A DNA stretch of 64,000 nt from Ostrinia nubilalis (taxonomy: Eukaryota > Arthropoda > Insecta > Lepidoptera > Crambidae): NCBI RefSeq assembly GCF_963855985.1, contig NC_087095.1, positions 16,812,001-16,876,000 on the forward strand, in the 5' to 3' direction. Position numbers and translations under genes: made by a program. The notes below the pieces were generated by a model that was given only the letters and a program-made list of their open reading frames with translations, did not search any database and was not told the origin of the DNA. Below are positions 11,372 through 23,745 of this stretch, piece by piece (position 1 is the first letter of the stretch; every line of letters starts with the position of its first letter).

Positions 11372-11984
11372 AGTTTACTAGTAAAATCCTTACTCAGTAT
11401 AAATCTGCTAGTTTGAACGAACCTGCACAGTGTGCGCTCCGTCACCGCTGACATTCCGTGACATTTGACGAACGTCTGATGTTTATCCCGCCGGACCTTT
11501 GTCTTCCCTTACACGGCGACTGGAATGAATGCCTTTGTCGAGCCAAATCTTTTTTCTCTTTCTACGCTATATAAATGGCATTAATTATCATAAACATAGT
11601 TCGAAATGCGGCTTTGATAAGACCAAGCATTCGATTCCGTATTTGTTGATCTGATTAAGCTCTTCGAGGCTTGGGAATTCAATTAAGTTTAGATGATGAA
11701 GAGTGATTGCGTTCCACACGGTGCATTGTAAGAATGACAACCTTCTTGTTATGACGTGTTGTGTGCATTCCAGAAAAAGCAATAAAAGTTTCGCAGCATT
11801 CTTGATTTTTAATGCATTTGAAACAAACAGTGTGCCAGTTATTGCTGTAAAAGTTTAACTTATGGTCAACTAGACCATTGAATAATCTTTTGAGCTTGAA
11901 GTTCCTACATTCGGTTCCATTATGACCACAGTGACATAGTGTTATAGTAGGTATTACCTTTGTGTCACGTCTATTATCACGATA
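11372..11984. other. Gene-free stretch, nothing recognised
   Basis: AT-rich sequence. The open frame at 11588-11782 (-) has no recognisable domain. Confidence 0.4.
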
Positions 11985-12801
11985 TTAATAATAATAATAA
12001 TAATAATATCATTTATTTCAGATAAACAGTATCCATATGGGTTAGTAACAATTTGTGCTTAAACAATAAATGGTTAGTAAAAATATTTCAAACAAAATTA
12101 AATTAAAATTAAAATGGGCATCAAACAATTAAAATTAAGTAATATCAAATTAAAATCAGATTAAATTAGAATCAGGAATTTAAAATTAAATTAAAATCAG
12201 AATCAAATCAAAAATTAAATTAAAATTAAATAATAAATAATTATCAATTGAGATCACAACAAGGCGGGCAGGTTCCCGTGATCACTCTCTGCACGAAGCA
12301 TTTCCATAGCGGAGATGTTAACCTGTCCGCTAGTGTCTTGAGTATGCTGTTGCGACTGCCTCGCACCCTGTTAATAAGGGATACCGTTTTTTTGCGGATG
12401 ATAGCATTGAAGCCATCAGTTTGGTATTCCGCAAACATCCCCGATGCACTACAGAAACGTGGCAGCCCCAACATCATCCTAAAGACATTATTATATTGGA
12501 TGCGAAGGGTTTCTAGCGATCTTTTGGTATGACTTACCCACAGGTTTCCCGTGTACATACTCTGGCAATATGCCTTAAAGAGCGTAATCTTTACTTCTTC
12601 TGTACAGCGGGAAAATCTGCGAGCCAGCATGTTACCACGAACCGCCAGAGCCCTTCGCTCCCTCTCAATATCAGCATCATCTTTGAGGTCGCTAGTAATC
12701 ATGTGTCCTAAATATCTAAATTTAGATACGCGTTTAATGCTCAGGCCATTTAGGGTTACTATGTAAATATCATTAAGACCACTGTACAAGCTTACCTTCA
12801 C
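11985..12801 (-). mobile_element. 5'-truncated non-LTR retrotransposon (LINE)
   Basis: The minus strand carries the C-terminal part of a LINE reverse-transcriptase ORF (12801-12244), then an A/T-rich 3' UTR and a (TTA)n tail at 12008-11985. The upstream boundary sits near 12801, where recognisable coding stops. Short tandem-repeat tails are usual for several LINE clades. Clade assignment (CR1/Daphne-like) is uncertain. Confidence 0.8.
12244..12801 (-). pseudogene. LINE reverse transcriptase, C-terminal remnant
   Basis: A 185-codon open frame ending in TAA at 12244. It contains the post-RT segment typical of LINE ORF2 proteins: KFRYLGHMITSDLKDD, ADIERERRALAVRGNMLARR, then a YNNVFRMMLGLPR helix block. 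The RT catalytic YADD region and the endonuclease are missing upstream, so it can have no activity. The frame is otherwise unbroken, suggesting moderate age. Confidence 0.85.
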
Positions 12802-13340
12802 AATAAATCAGCACTTTTATATGACTAAGTCATACGAGCAAATCTGAAAGCCCTATTTCCAAAACATCAGTGTTCCGACTCCCATAAGAAATCGCCTAAA
12901 TCGTCCACGAAATTCCCACACAATTTGGGCGAATTTTTATGCAAATTGCACTTCTAATGTTTCCACAACACGCCGCCAGGCGCGCGCCCGCATGCTTCCA
13001 AAGCCCAAACTTGCGAGACCTTAGCCTCGGCGACACTGTGCAAATTGTAATGCACGCCGCACCGCGCGCACTGTGTGCATTAATTTATATTCCTTTTGTT
13101 TCTTAGAACCGAGCACAGCTTGGGTGGCCCTGACACCGGCGCGATGCGTTTTTGCAATGCCCCGATGGTAACATTCGTTCTCGAGCGTACTCACTTTAAG
13201 GTAGCACTTACGTTGAACACTGTTATTGTGTGCGGTTAATACAGTGTTTCGTTGGTCAACGTTATCTAAAACAAAAGTATTTCGAATTTTTTACAGAATC
13301 TGATTATTAGTTTGAGGTTTCATTATTACCATCTGATTGA
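12802..13340. other. Gene-free stretch with a CpG-rich patch
   Basis: 12965-13160 is clearly richer in CpG than its surroundings (for example CGCGCGCCCGCATGC, GCACGCCGCACCGCGCGC). No coding or RNA gene was recognised. Confidence 0.4.
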
Positions 13341-13530
13341 CAGAAAAGAAAGAAAAGAAAAGAAAAACTTTATTTGACACAAAAAAGGAAAAAAATAAAA
13401 AACAGAACAAAGGGACTTAAAACTATACACGCATATTTTTGTGCCAAAAAGGCGCCCGCTCAGCATTAATCGAGCCACGCGTGCATGCACGCGTGCCCCG
13501 ACGCTGGTTTTCAGCGGGCGCCTCTCCAAC
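13341..13530 (-). mobile_element. LINE-like 3' end with AAAGA-type tail and hairpin
   Basis: Reading the minus strand, a polyadenylation signal AATAAA (13374-13369) is followed by a T/C-rich TTTTC-repeat run (13366-13342), as at a retroposed 3' end. The preceding segment has a strong hairpin: arms GGCGCCCGCT (13451-13460) and AGCGGGCGCC (13513-13522), with a perfect 20-bp palindrome (13476-13495) in between. The reading frame there (13529-13326) matches no protein I recognise. Confidence 0.45.
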
Positions 13531-13942
13531 CAACATTATAAATAAAAATAAAAAAATAACATTAAAAACAAAACAAAACAAAAACAGAACATTGACAAAG
13601 ACTAAACATTGACAAAGAGGGCGCCACTAGTACTATTTAGCACAATGGAATAACGATCATTACTTTGATAAATGCACAATAAAAATATTATTTGCAAATT
13701 AATAAGAAAATCAAGAATGACGTTTACCGCTACAAAATTATTTCGATCCACATTCCGACTAGCTATAAATTTATCAAAATATCAGTTTTATCGGAATTAA
13801 TTAATTATCGAATCGAGTCACACGACATCACTCGATTACTTTGCGATTGCAGTACGATGATACGATTAATTACGTTTCGACAATCACTAAAATTCGCTAA
13901 AATGACACTAATGACGTTTAAACTTCATATAGTTCCACAATA
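13531..13942. other. Gene-free stretch, nothing recognised
   Basis: A-rich low-complexity sequence at 13540-13600, then unique AT-rich DNA. The open frame at 13692-13946 is AT-driven and unconvincing. Confidence 0.4.
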
Positions 13943-14084
13943 CTGAACTGTCCCATCGATGACACTGACAGTGGGGCGCCACCGTCAATACCGGATCGCT
14001 GGTTCCGATTTTTGTCATGTTGGAAACCATATAGTTGAACGATGGTAGCGCCCCCCTGTCATTGAGTTCGGTGGGACAGTTCAG
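13943..14084. mobile_element. MITE (family D)
   Basis: 142 bp with long inverted ends: CTGAACTGTCCCATCGATGA at the left and the inverse of CTGAACTGTCCCACCGAACT at the right. Pairing resumes further in (TGACAGTGGGGCGCCA / TGGTAGCGCCCCCCTGTCA). Non-coding. Confidence 0.7.
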
Positions 14085-16363
14085 CGTGGGTCATCTATAC
14101 AAATTTTTTCACATACTGCATCTATCAATATCTGTGACAATAAGCTATTTTTAAAAATAAAATAAAAAAAAAGAACAAAACTCTAATCTGTGCATTGAAG
14201 ACCGCGTGCTGCCACGCAATAAAAACGTGATTTCATCTTTGGAGTCGGATTTCACCATTTTGATTCCTGATTTTGATTGAAAAAAGTGATTTAGTATAGC
14301 CACACATCACAAAGGTCAAGCCAGAGAACAATAAAGTAAAGCAGGCCCAAGACGACGCTAAACGGAGTGCTTGGCGTTTTGATTCCCACCCATTGCCTTG
14401 GTTTTTTGGCATGAAGTGCAAGTAACTTGGTGATGCCATATCATCTTCAATAATTAATATTAACGTTACAACCGAATTCTAGTAGATAACCATCATTGTT
14501 CAGTTTCTAGCTGAAATTTTATATTACTATGTTTAGAATCATAATAGCCAAGTCATGATGATAATATTAATGCTATAATCAGGATATTTGCTGACCTACT
14601 TTAGACTTACATTTTAATGACTGCAATAATTACGCTATCACCGCTATAATCGCGACGACTTTACATACCTTAAATACTAAGAAATTGCAATAAAAGTGTC
14701 TGAGTTATTATTATACATCATAAACTGAAGTCACTGGGATTCATTTGCTGATAAAGTTAAGAATATACTTTATAGTCTTCAAGTTTAGATTAGGGGAAAT
14801 TTCAGATGGGTAGTTACAAACAGGAAACTGTTATCGAAGCACACAATCAGTTATTATGCACCATATAGATACAATCGCATTTAAACCGATTATCGTAGAA
14901 ATCGAACAGTACTCGAAGCCGGCGTTTCTAGAAGAATTAACTTACAATGCAAACCCACTGAAAGGGAACAAATTTAAATACGCTTTAAATCTTCGTGAAG
15001 CGTCAACCGTGCAGTCCCGAATCAAGTTTAACGAGAAGCACGCTGAATGAACTCCGCTTGCAACATTCAACTCCTAGCTGGAATTACGTACCCGAAGGGG
15101 CTCTCCGGCTAATCTCCGACCGACACAATGCCACGATTAAACCCAAGCCCATTGTCAAAGCCAACAAAGATCTTGTCAATTATAATCTCCGCGAAATCTT
15201 TCATCGGCGAGCCGTCAAACGGTAGCCAACTGCCGCACAAAAAACATTTTAATAAATTATTTGCGAAACTTGTTTAGAACCCTCCTCAAAGGGCGGCAAG
15301 AACCGAAACCGATTGGTCGTGACGTGACGGCTTTTGTAACCGTCGAGTATTATGTTGTCAAAATACACGGGGATTTTGTTATTATTTTTGTGTTTGCGAG
15401 CACACTTAGCACCCTTTTGTGTAAGACCTTCCCGGAACAGGGGATGTGTGAGCCATAAAGCAGACTTTCCTTGAAAAGGAACATGTGAATAGAATGGTAA
15501 TCACGATCGGTCGTTAAGTCTCGAAAACAATGCATAATGCGAGCTCAACCGGCTTATCGCAGCTCAACTTTTTAAAGTCTTTAATCTGGAGATCACGAAA
15601 CAAAAAAGCCACAAATCATATTTCGCTTTCCGCGTGTCTGGAGTTAATAACGTTTTTGCGCAGAATATGTCATCCGGAGTTACGAGATCTCTGCCAAGTG
15701 TTACTGCCAAATTACACCATCAAAACACATAAACACGCGTGGCTGGGCCGGCGTCACGTCACCCGTATGAGCTCCTTGATATTTATTCAAATTATTCCTC
15801 GACGCCCTGTTGTTACGTTACGAATGAATTTTTCATGCACACGTCGCCCTGAGCCTCGGTAATTTCACTTTGAGTTTGCTCGACGCCAACGAAAATGAGT
15901 TTATTTATGTTGATATTTTTTTTCTCAGACACGTCTACGGTTTAATGGCGTCGTGTGCGACGAGATCATATTGGATGGGTAAATATTTAAACACGATAAT
16001 TTGTTTTCGGAATAAGTTTCGAGTTTCCACGTTCACTGGTCTGGAAAAGCTTCAACGAGATTACGTGGATGACTCAGGTTGTTAATGTTCGTCAATGTAA
16101 TCTAATCACATGTTTTGGGTAATTTACGACACCATGCTTTTAAACTACAATTATTATCAGATAATGCTTGTGCAAACAAAACAAAACAATTCTTTTATGA
16201 TCCCGTATCATTGTTATCAGATATGACAAATCACCGCAGTTAAATATAATCCGCCTGCAGCCTCGAATGGGTGTTAATTCCTTCCACCGCGCGAATGTTT
16301 GCCGAGCCTTGATGATACCCAGATCCGTCATTAATTATACTGCCAAAAAGACTCTTGTTTCTG
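14085..16363. other. Gene-free stretch, low repeat content
   Basis: Unusually repeat-poor and a little more GC-rich from about 14856 to 16090, with several short open frames on the + strand (14856-15050, 14995-15225, 15530-15862, 15870-16085). None has a domain, a good start context or splice continuity. It may be conserved non-coding DNA, which cannot be shown from one genome. Confidence 0.4.
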
Positions 16364-16624
16364 TCACGTCCCGCGCGTGACCCTGCGGTACTGAAATTCC
16401 TTGTAAACTTCCTTAATGTAGGCGTCTTCATCCATTTGATCGTCAACCATGTTTTTGTGATCATGCATGCGACCGCACACGGCTCTGTCCCACCCGTCAG
16501 TGTAACACGAACGTCTGTAAGGTTCATTGTCGTGTAAACACGGCCTTGTCTGCCATAATGGATTCACACAATAATAAATTTCGTGGTGTTGACACTCCAC
16601 ACACAATATTTGTCGATATTAATT
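16364..16624 (-). CDS. Unassigned small Cys-rich reading frame (possible exon)
   Basis: The minus strand has an open frame from just after an in-frame TAA (16627-16625) to a TGA at 16364. The residues look like a real folded domain: six Cys spaced CX2C-X7-C-X9-C-X10-C-X9-C (opening ILCVECQHHEIYYC), several Trp and Tyr, then an acidic to basic tail (MDEDAYIKEVYKEFQYRR). Codon use is mixed and not AT-driven (GAC GCC TAC ATT AAG GAA). No ATG lies near the start, so it would have to be a spliced terminal exon. The only acceptor-like AG is at TGTGTGGAG (about 16602) and is weak. No upstream exon was found. It could also be an old retrocopy. Family unknown; six Cys alone do not define one. Confidence 0.3.
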
Positions 16625-16627
16625 CAC

Positions 16628-19600
16628 GGCAAACAGAACTGTCACTGAACAAATTTGATGTATTTTATTTAGATAACGATGTTTAATTGCTATGACGATT
16701 AAGTTATTTGCTCAGTGCCCAAGTTGCGGTAAAAGTATTTGTACAGCAATGAAATGCGTGTGACTTTGTCAGTATTTGTATATGATTACGACGTGATGTT
16801 TTAGTGAGGCTCAACTAAGGAACAAATGGAAATAAAATATAAAGTAAATGCTAATGTAACTATGTGTAATTTAATGTGAAACATTTAATTTTAAATACAA
16901 AAGTACATGAAAATGAAAACGAATACAGAAATTTAGACATGGCGAATTTTGATTTCAAAAGGCACACTTTATCAAACAGTTGCCATTGCCACCACCAAAC
17001 GGACATAATAATTTATTAATAACAAGTCAACGTCTAGCATATTGATATTGCAAATAAAATACTCCAGTCAGCGCCGATATATCAAGATAAAGCTGACAAG
17101 TACCGGGTGAGGGCCCATTTCCGACCATCCATTACGATTAGGACCGTAATGTCTATCATTTTAGTGCTAGCAACGAACACTCAGACCTCCCATAAACCAC
17201 CCTAATGTAAATATCGCCCTTTTATCTGTCTTTAACAATTTCGTAAACTCGTACTAAACCGTCACTGGAATATAAATTACGAAAACACCAACATAAAATT
17301 TACCATTACCAAAAATTTTCCACAAGCGAAAATCAGACTTGTTTCCTGGGCAACAAAAACTACGATATGATAATTTTATTAAAGCGGAAAGGTGGATGTT
17401 GTGTGGTAGAAATGGCAGAATACATCGTCTCGAATTGCCCCCTGCCAATAAAAAAGGGGAAGACACAGGGTTGAATTTTGTTTATCGTCATCTTTATGGT
17501 GGCCTACCATTTATTTATACTGTATTCATGCGTGTACCGACGGTAATATAATACTTTGAGGAATAATAAACTTTCAAATTAAGGGCAAGGATCTTTTGAA
17601 ATTGATAAAGGTAGCTCAAAGAATTAGCATCAAACCTGTTTGTGGGTAAAAAGTGTGTGAGAGAACAGTATTGTTAAAAGTATTATTATGAAATATATCA
17701 TAGATGAATGGGTTTTTATTAAGCGTCATAATAAACGCAATTATTCTTTAAACGACTTCGAGTTTCTTTGTGTATAGTTTCACAAGGGAGTTTTTGATAG
17801 CAAAGGTGATGAATGCGTAACAAAAAAGATTTTAGTACATACAAACAATTATTCATTCAAACGAGCGGAGCAGCCCTCAATTAAGTAACCGCCTAAAAGA
17901 TTCTCGAAAATAAATTAATGACGCTCATTTATCATGCGCTCCCAATATTTCCACCGCAAGATCTTATCGCATCAAATTTATCTTCATAAGGTAGTGCGAT
18001 AACAATCTTCCCTTTAACACGGTCGTCATCAATATACAACCCTTTACGTTAAAAGAATTAAGATAAAATTACCATTTTTTGTTTTGAACATGTGTGTTAG
18101 GGTCTCACATAAATATTTGTTAGGGCCTTCTGAACCTAATCACCTTTGGACAAATAACCATTTGCCGGCATCCGAAGGATTTCATCTATGAATGTGGTTC
18201 TTGTGTTTTGAGAATAAAGCTCTGCTTTTGTTGCCATGCTAAGTTTGTTTTCTCGTTGCAGTTCTTAGGAAATGTGTTAAAAGTAGTTTATTATGCGCGC
18301 GCGGTTCGTATGTGGTTGTTTATAATCTGAAATGTTTTGTTATGCGTTACAAGCTACTGTTTTTGTGTACTCCATGCATTTATTCAGCAGGCGATTTTGT
18401 TTCATTTTTGTCGGCCTGTGAGGTCCAGGGCTTAGTTTTAAAATAGGATGTTTTCAATTCCAGGAGCGTTGTTTGTTTCTGTTCCATGTGCAGTTTTAGG
18501 CATGAAAAAATACTCGATTTGAATCCGTTGGGGAGTCGCAGTATTTTTGTAGCGAAACATGACGTCAGTTGAAAGAGTGTGCGACTCTATCAAATCGATT
18601 TTGCAATGCCAATCAACTATTCCAGAAATTCTGTTGGCGCTAGAAATTTCTACTTTGTGTTGAAAATACAAAGGATAATATTTTCACTCCAATAAATTTT
18701 GCAAACAAAAACCTTTTGTCCTGCTTCAATTCTAAAACGGGGTCAATAAACAATCTTTCAAGCCAATTCTTCATAGCCTTGAAGAATTTGCAAAAACAAT
18801 CGCAGCGGCATTCTTCAAACGGTTCGACACTAAGCTGCAGTTGCAATTTTTTGTTTCTTTCAAAGTCGTAAATAATATGGCTTCATCGTCGTCTAAACAG
18901 AGTGCTGTTAACTGACAGCCGAAATATACAATACCGACTCATTATGGCTGTCATTAAGAACAGTCTTGTCGCCTTTTAAGTTTCACCGACTTGGATGTCG
19001 GGCCATGAGACTAGCTACAGTTTCTCTTACTCGTAACTAACATTAGTCAAAAATTATAATTATTATTTTTTAATCATGATGCTGTCATAGCTTCCGTTTC
19101 CTTTCTGAAGATTGTGTAAGTCATTAAAGTGTGTCCTTAGTATTTTTGTTAAACATAGCAAATGGTAAGTAGCTTAGCGTAATTTGTATTTAATTTTGCA
19201 ACAATGTATGTATTTATTACTCTGTCACACGATATGTCATAATTATTTTATAGTACTGTCACCCACACGGTCAAATAAAATACATTCGACGGCACAGCAA
19301 GCTAACAAACACTGTAGCTTCATGTGTAGTTGTAATAAATTCTATTTTACATCGAAAATATGTATCATCTGAAGTACTGGCGACTGTACATAATTTATAA
19401 TGATTTGCACGAATTTAATCCATGTAATTGATGACCTAATTACTAATCGCCTAAATATTAATAACAATAAATCAGTATCAATACTGACATTATCAACGGC
19501 TTATCACTTTTCTAATTGATCCATTTTCCTTAATTACATTAGATATTTTTGCTGTTTTATTATTGATTGATTGATATTTTGATTGTACCCCACGTAAAAT

Positions 19601-19869
19601 CCTAAGATAAGAAACATACTTGCGTTGTATATAGTCTACTTTGCTGCAGAGTATAAAATGTTTCAATACATTAACATAATAATAAAAACTCCTCAAGTTG
19701 ATTGTACTGTAACAATGAGGTTTTCCCTAAATATTGACGTTGTAACTGACTTCTTTTTCTCGTAGTGTCGACAAGAAACCTACACAGCCTTAGCCCAAAA
19801 CTCTGCTACAAGAGTAGCGTTTTAAGTAGCATTCATTAAATCTTCCTGCGCGTGCAGTTGTTTGGTTGT
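16628..19869. other. Gene-free stretch, nothing recognised
   Basis: Unique-looking AT-rich DNA with few transposon traces. Open frames are all under 80 codons and without domains. It lies about 6-9 kb upstream of noc and may hold enhancers. Confidence 0.4.
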
Positions 19870-20047
19870 AAGTGACGTACAGCAGCGTGGGACGTCCACC
19901 CAAAAGGTGAACCGACGACATCATAAAGGTAGTAGGGAAGCGCTGGACGCAGGCCGCTACCAATCGATCAACGTGGAAAGCATTGGGGGAGGCCTATGTT
20001 CAGCAGTGGACGTCCTATGGCTGAAATGATGATGGTGAAGTGACGTA
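19870..20047 (+). mobile_element. RTE-type LINE 3' fragment with 10-bp target duplication
   Basis: The insert 19880-20037 is bounded by AAGTGACGTA at 19870-19879 and 20038-20047. It is the last ~150 bases of the RTE-family repeat (GACGACATCATAAAGGTAG ... CAGCAGTGGACGTCCTATGG) with a short ATGATGATGG tail. No intact frame. Confidence 0.8.
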
Positions 20048-21153
20048 ACTGCATGACACTTCGTCTAATGGCGCCTCAGTCCCCGCCAACTTAGTGGCCC
20101 CACGGTAACAAGTATTACAAGGTTCCCAGTGAAATTATTTACAACTCGCGGCGTTTCACAAAAGCTTGGCCCGTGTTTATTGCGGCCATAAATACTAATA
20201 CTGCTCCGGGGAAATTTATTTTGCCTCACCTTTTATTTATTACTAGTGTTCCGCTCCGGTTTTTACACGGCACCACTTTTTTGTAACTCCAGATAAAGTC
20301 CTAAGGGAAAGTAGTTGTAAGATCTCTGTTGCGTTGTGGATAATCTGGGATTGGGCAAGTTTGGGGAAGTGGTCACTTTTTTGATAAGACAAACAATAGT
20401 TTCTAAACATAATAATAAACTACAACAAAATAGCTGCGCTGATGAGATAGCTGCACTGAATTTACTTTAGCTACTTATTATTATTCTGTGCTAGCTTGGA
20501 ATACACTGTCTTGGTGGAAAAATGATCTTTGATTCTGTTGAATAATTGAATCCATTCACTTATCCATTTGACTTACTTTTAATCCACCTTTAAATTTTTA
20601 GATGCATGCTGCCATAGTTATTTGAAAACTAACATTTTACTTATTCCTAGTTCAAGGTTTTTTTTTCCTTTGTTGCTGTAATATTGCAATAAAACAAAAT
20701 TTGTGTTTTCCCAAACGTTGAGCAATCGTAGATAGACTACAGACTGACTTGCTAACTTACTTTTTCATCCCTAATTTCATAGCAATTCTTTTGTCTGTGT
20801 CAAAATACCACTTGGGCAAAGCCGCGGTAATCTCTGTGTCTAGATAAAACTTTAAAGCGGCTATAAATATGGCAATTAGGGGTTGAATGGGGTGGATTGT
20901 TTTATTATGGGGTCGCCTCCACCCTGGGGGTCCGGCTGTAAAATTGACATTCAGAATGGTCAAACATTATATGGGGCTGTAAAGTGGGCCTTCCCCGACA
21001 GCAAATTGATTTTAAAAATGCATGTCTGAAGTCGAAATAATGACTTTATCATGACTGCATACATTTTTGAGTCGTAGCTAGTAATCTCAATTTAGCTAGT
21101 AGTTTTGGTTAGGCGGAAAGAAAATACGGAGTATTAGATTTAAATAAAGTAGC
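20048..21153. other. Gene-free stretch, nothing recognised
   Basis: AT-rich sequence with no supportable gene. The open frame at 20757-20963 (-) has no known domain. Confidence 0.4.
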
Positions 21154-21340
21154 TGGATGAGCGTTCATCCATTGAGCAGGACCGTTCATTGTGGAAAACC
21201 TTGGGGGAGGCCTTTATCCAGCATTGGACGTCATTTGGCTGAAACGACGACGACCTGGATGAGAGCAGCGCAGGAGCTTTCGTTATGGAAATCCTCAGAA
21301 GAGGCCTTTGTCCAGCAGTGGACGTCATTTGGCTGAAATG
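21154..21340 (+). mobile_element. Two RTE LINE tips joined head to tail
   Basis: Two consecutive copies of the LINE 3' end in the same orientation. The first is 21154-21253 and ends CATTTGGCTGAAACGACGACGA. The second is 21254-21340 and starts CCTGGATGAGAGCAGCGCAG. The first copy keeps an (ACG)n tail, so the second probably inserted into or next to that tail. Confidence 0.7.
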
Positions 21341-21528
21341 GAAAGACGTAAGGCTAATTTTGGTGTCAAATGGTGAAATTAGGATACCAATAAATACAAT
21401 GATTTAAGTAAAGATCCACATAGGGGTAGGAAAACAAGTAGTAGTAACAGTGGTAGTAAGGCACATCAAGATTATACATATTTATTATAAACGGTTCATC
21501 ATTATCACAGATTGCATCAATACCAGAA

Positions 21529-21674
21529 TGAATTTTATATCATCATCATTTCAGTCACAGGACGTCTACTGCTGAACATATGCTTTCCCCAATGATTTCC
21601 ACATGGTAGGTAGCGGCCTGCATCCAGCGCCTTCCTGTTACCTTTACGAGGTATTCGGTCCACCTTGTGAATTT
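21529..21674 (-). mobile_element. RTE-type LINE 3' fragment, 7-bp target duplication
   Basis: The insert 21536-21667 is flanked by TGAATTT at 21529-21535 and 21668-21674. On the minus strand it ends GCAGTAGACGTCCTGTGACT and an ATGATGAT tail. Confidence 0.7.
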
Positions 21675-21712
21675 AATTTCTGCAATGCATAATTCTGTCT
21701 GTCTTGACGTGT

Positions 21713-21845
21713 CTTAATTCGATCTGGTAAAGATCGCGGGAAGAGCCTGGATGCGGGCAGCGCAGGACCGTGTATTGTGGAAAACCTTGGGGGAGACCTT
21801 TGTCCAACAGTGGACGTCATTTGGCTGAAACGAAAATACTTAATT
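21713..21845 (+). mobile_element. RTE-type LINE 3' fragment, 7-bp target duplication
   Basis: The insert 21720-21838 is flanked by CTTAATT at 21713-21719 and 21839-21845. It holds GATCTGGTAAAGATCGCGGG through CAACAGTGGACGTCATTTGG, then a short CGAAAA tail. It lies only 38 bp from the oppositely oriented fragment on its left. Confidence 0.75.
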
Positions 21846-23352
21846 ATAGCTCTACCTACGTGTTGTCTCTACTTGACGTACGACTAACATTGTCATATAA
21901 TACTTTAAAACACGGTCCATACAATACATCCGTCAAAACAGATCAGAGAGCCGACTTAGGTGCCGACTCATTACCGCGATGTTAATGCACCGTCACTTCA
22001 AAGGGGCTGTGTCGGGCCTGTCAAGTTTTTACGAGCTAGTGCTGTCGGTATTGGATGTCGATAAACTGGTTTTAAGTTTCAATGACAGTGATTTAATATT
22101 GAAAGCATAATAGCTCTTGACGTCTTGATTTTACTGATGTTACGTGTGAGTTAATTTTAATTATTGATATTTTTGTCAGAATCAAATAACTGGCAGATCT
22201 TTTGTTTCGATAATAAAATCAGTGTCTAAATTCATAGTAAATCAAGAAACCTAAGACTGAAATGTACCAACGTAAGTAATACTGAAATGAGGAGATGAAC
22301 CAACGTAACGATCACTAAAGTTTCTTCCTGTTTGAGATGTATTTCTGTCTAGTTTTACTCAATAAAACTTATGATCGTTAAGTTGCAAGAGCATTAAAAG
22401 AAAAGGACCATAAATAACTAGACAAGTTAACGTTGAAACGTTATTTTCAGCTAGTTAACATTGAGAAAACCATCGACACTACAAACTATCGATATGTCGA
22501 TTGCACCACTACCGGCAAACAGCCGAAACTTTGATCTTGCCGCACAATAGGACGGGAGCCGGGACGCCGAAACTAGATATTCTGTAGGGTTGCTGCTTTC
22601 GAGAAGTGGGACACAATGACTAAAAGGCAAAGAAAACAAACATCGGGATTGACGTGAATATGCTAATTTGTAGTCAACATGCGAACTGTTTTGGATGCCG
22701 TGCACATCCGTTTACAATATTAATTTCATACACAAAATATGTTGAAAACTAATACATAAATAAATTACTTGTAGTAAGTTTAAGATCACTTTTTTTTTCT
22801 TAAAATCTTCTGGATATTTCCTGTACATCTGCTTATTATTATTAATGAGCATCGTTGTTCAGATGAGGTTTTAATATAATTATAATAATGTATAATTTTA
22901 GATGTAACACTTTCTAGAGCTCTACATTATGTACTTTATACAGCAACTTCTTTCTCGAAATTATAGTAACGCTAGAAGTTGAATATTTTCACATCTAAAT
23001 GAAAATAAATATGCAATGCTCGTTGATAACGTGCTTAATTGAAGTAAAAATATGAATTAAATCTACATCATTAGCTTAATCAACAATCAACTTAGCATTT
23101 TTGCTTCATCAAGCCTTATCTTTTAATAACTTTTGAATAACCAATATAATTATCTTATAAAAATATTCACAGGCAGCCCTATCCCGCTTCTTTCGGCCCT
23201 TTTTCCTCGGCCTGTGTAATTGTAGTTGTTTACACGTGAACAGGCTCCTTTATCGGCATCTAATTGGGATAGGAAATTGGTTTTCGTAACGCCAAAGACT
23301 AGAATCAGTGGTTCCAAAACTTTTTAGAATTACAGATCTTTAAAAGATTGCT
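21846..23352. other. Gene-free stretch, nothing recognised
   Basis: AT-rich sequence without coding, RNA or transposon signals that I can support. Confidence 0.4.
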
Positions 23353-23609
23353 GATCAGTCGCGGACTGCTCAGCAATCACCAATAGTTACTAGGATAATC
23401 CCTTGCTTATATCATGACTTGTATAATTTTTCAAATTCTAACTTATCCAATGACTTCTAAAATCGGTTTTACAACGGTTAAATTACTGTATCAGTCGCGG
23501 ACTCTATAAAAATCTAAGTGAGTCATAAACCTACTAACTACTCCCTTGTTTATATAAAAATCATATATTATTCCAATTCTATTTTATCCAAAGACTTCTA
23601 AAATCGGTC
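23353..23609 (+). repeat. Diverged direct repeat, period about 137 bp
   Basis: Two related blocks, 23353-23468 and 23489-23609, both open with ATCAGTCGCGGACT and close with GACTTCTAAAATCGGT. In between both have a CCCTTG(C/T)TTATAT segment. The interior has diverged by substitutions and small indels. It is probably an old tandem duplication. Confidence 0.6.
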
Positions 23610-23639
23610 AAAGTATAAATAATTCACGTCCACTCACAG

Positions 23640-23745
23640 ACAGACAACCTCATAAAGGTGGCAGAAAGGCGCTAGATGCAGGCTGCTACCAAGCGGCCAA
23701 TATAGAAATCATCAGGGATGGCCTATGTTCCTATGATGATTATGA
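23640..23745 (+). mobile_element. RTE LINE 3' fragment, degraded
   Basis: A decayed copy of the same repeat (CTCATAAAGGTGGCAG ... GGATGGCCTATGTTC) ending in ATGATGATTATGAT. The usual CAGCAGTGGACGTCC block is lost. Confidence 0.6.

Noticed and set aside
14856..16085. Cluster of short + strand open frames
   Set aside because: They are in different phases, without domains or splice sites; the raised GC content alone can explain them.
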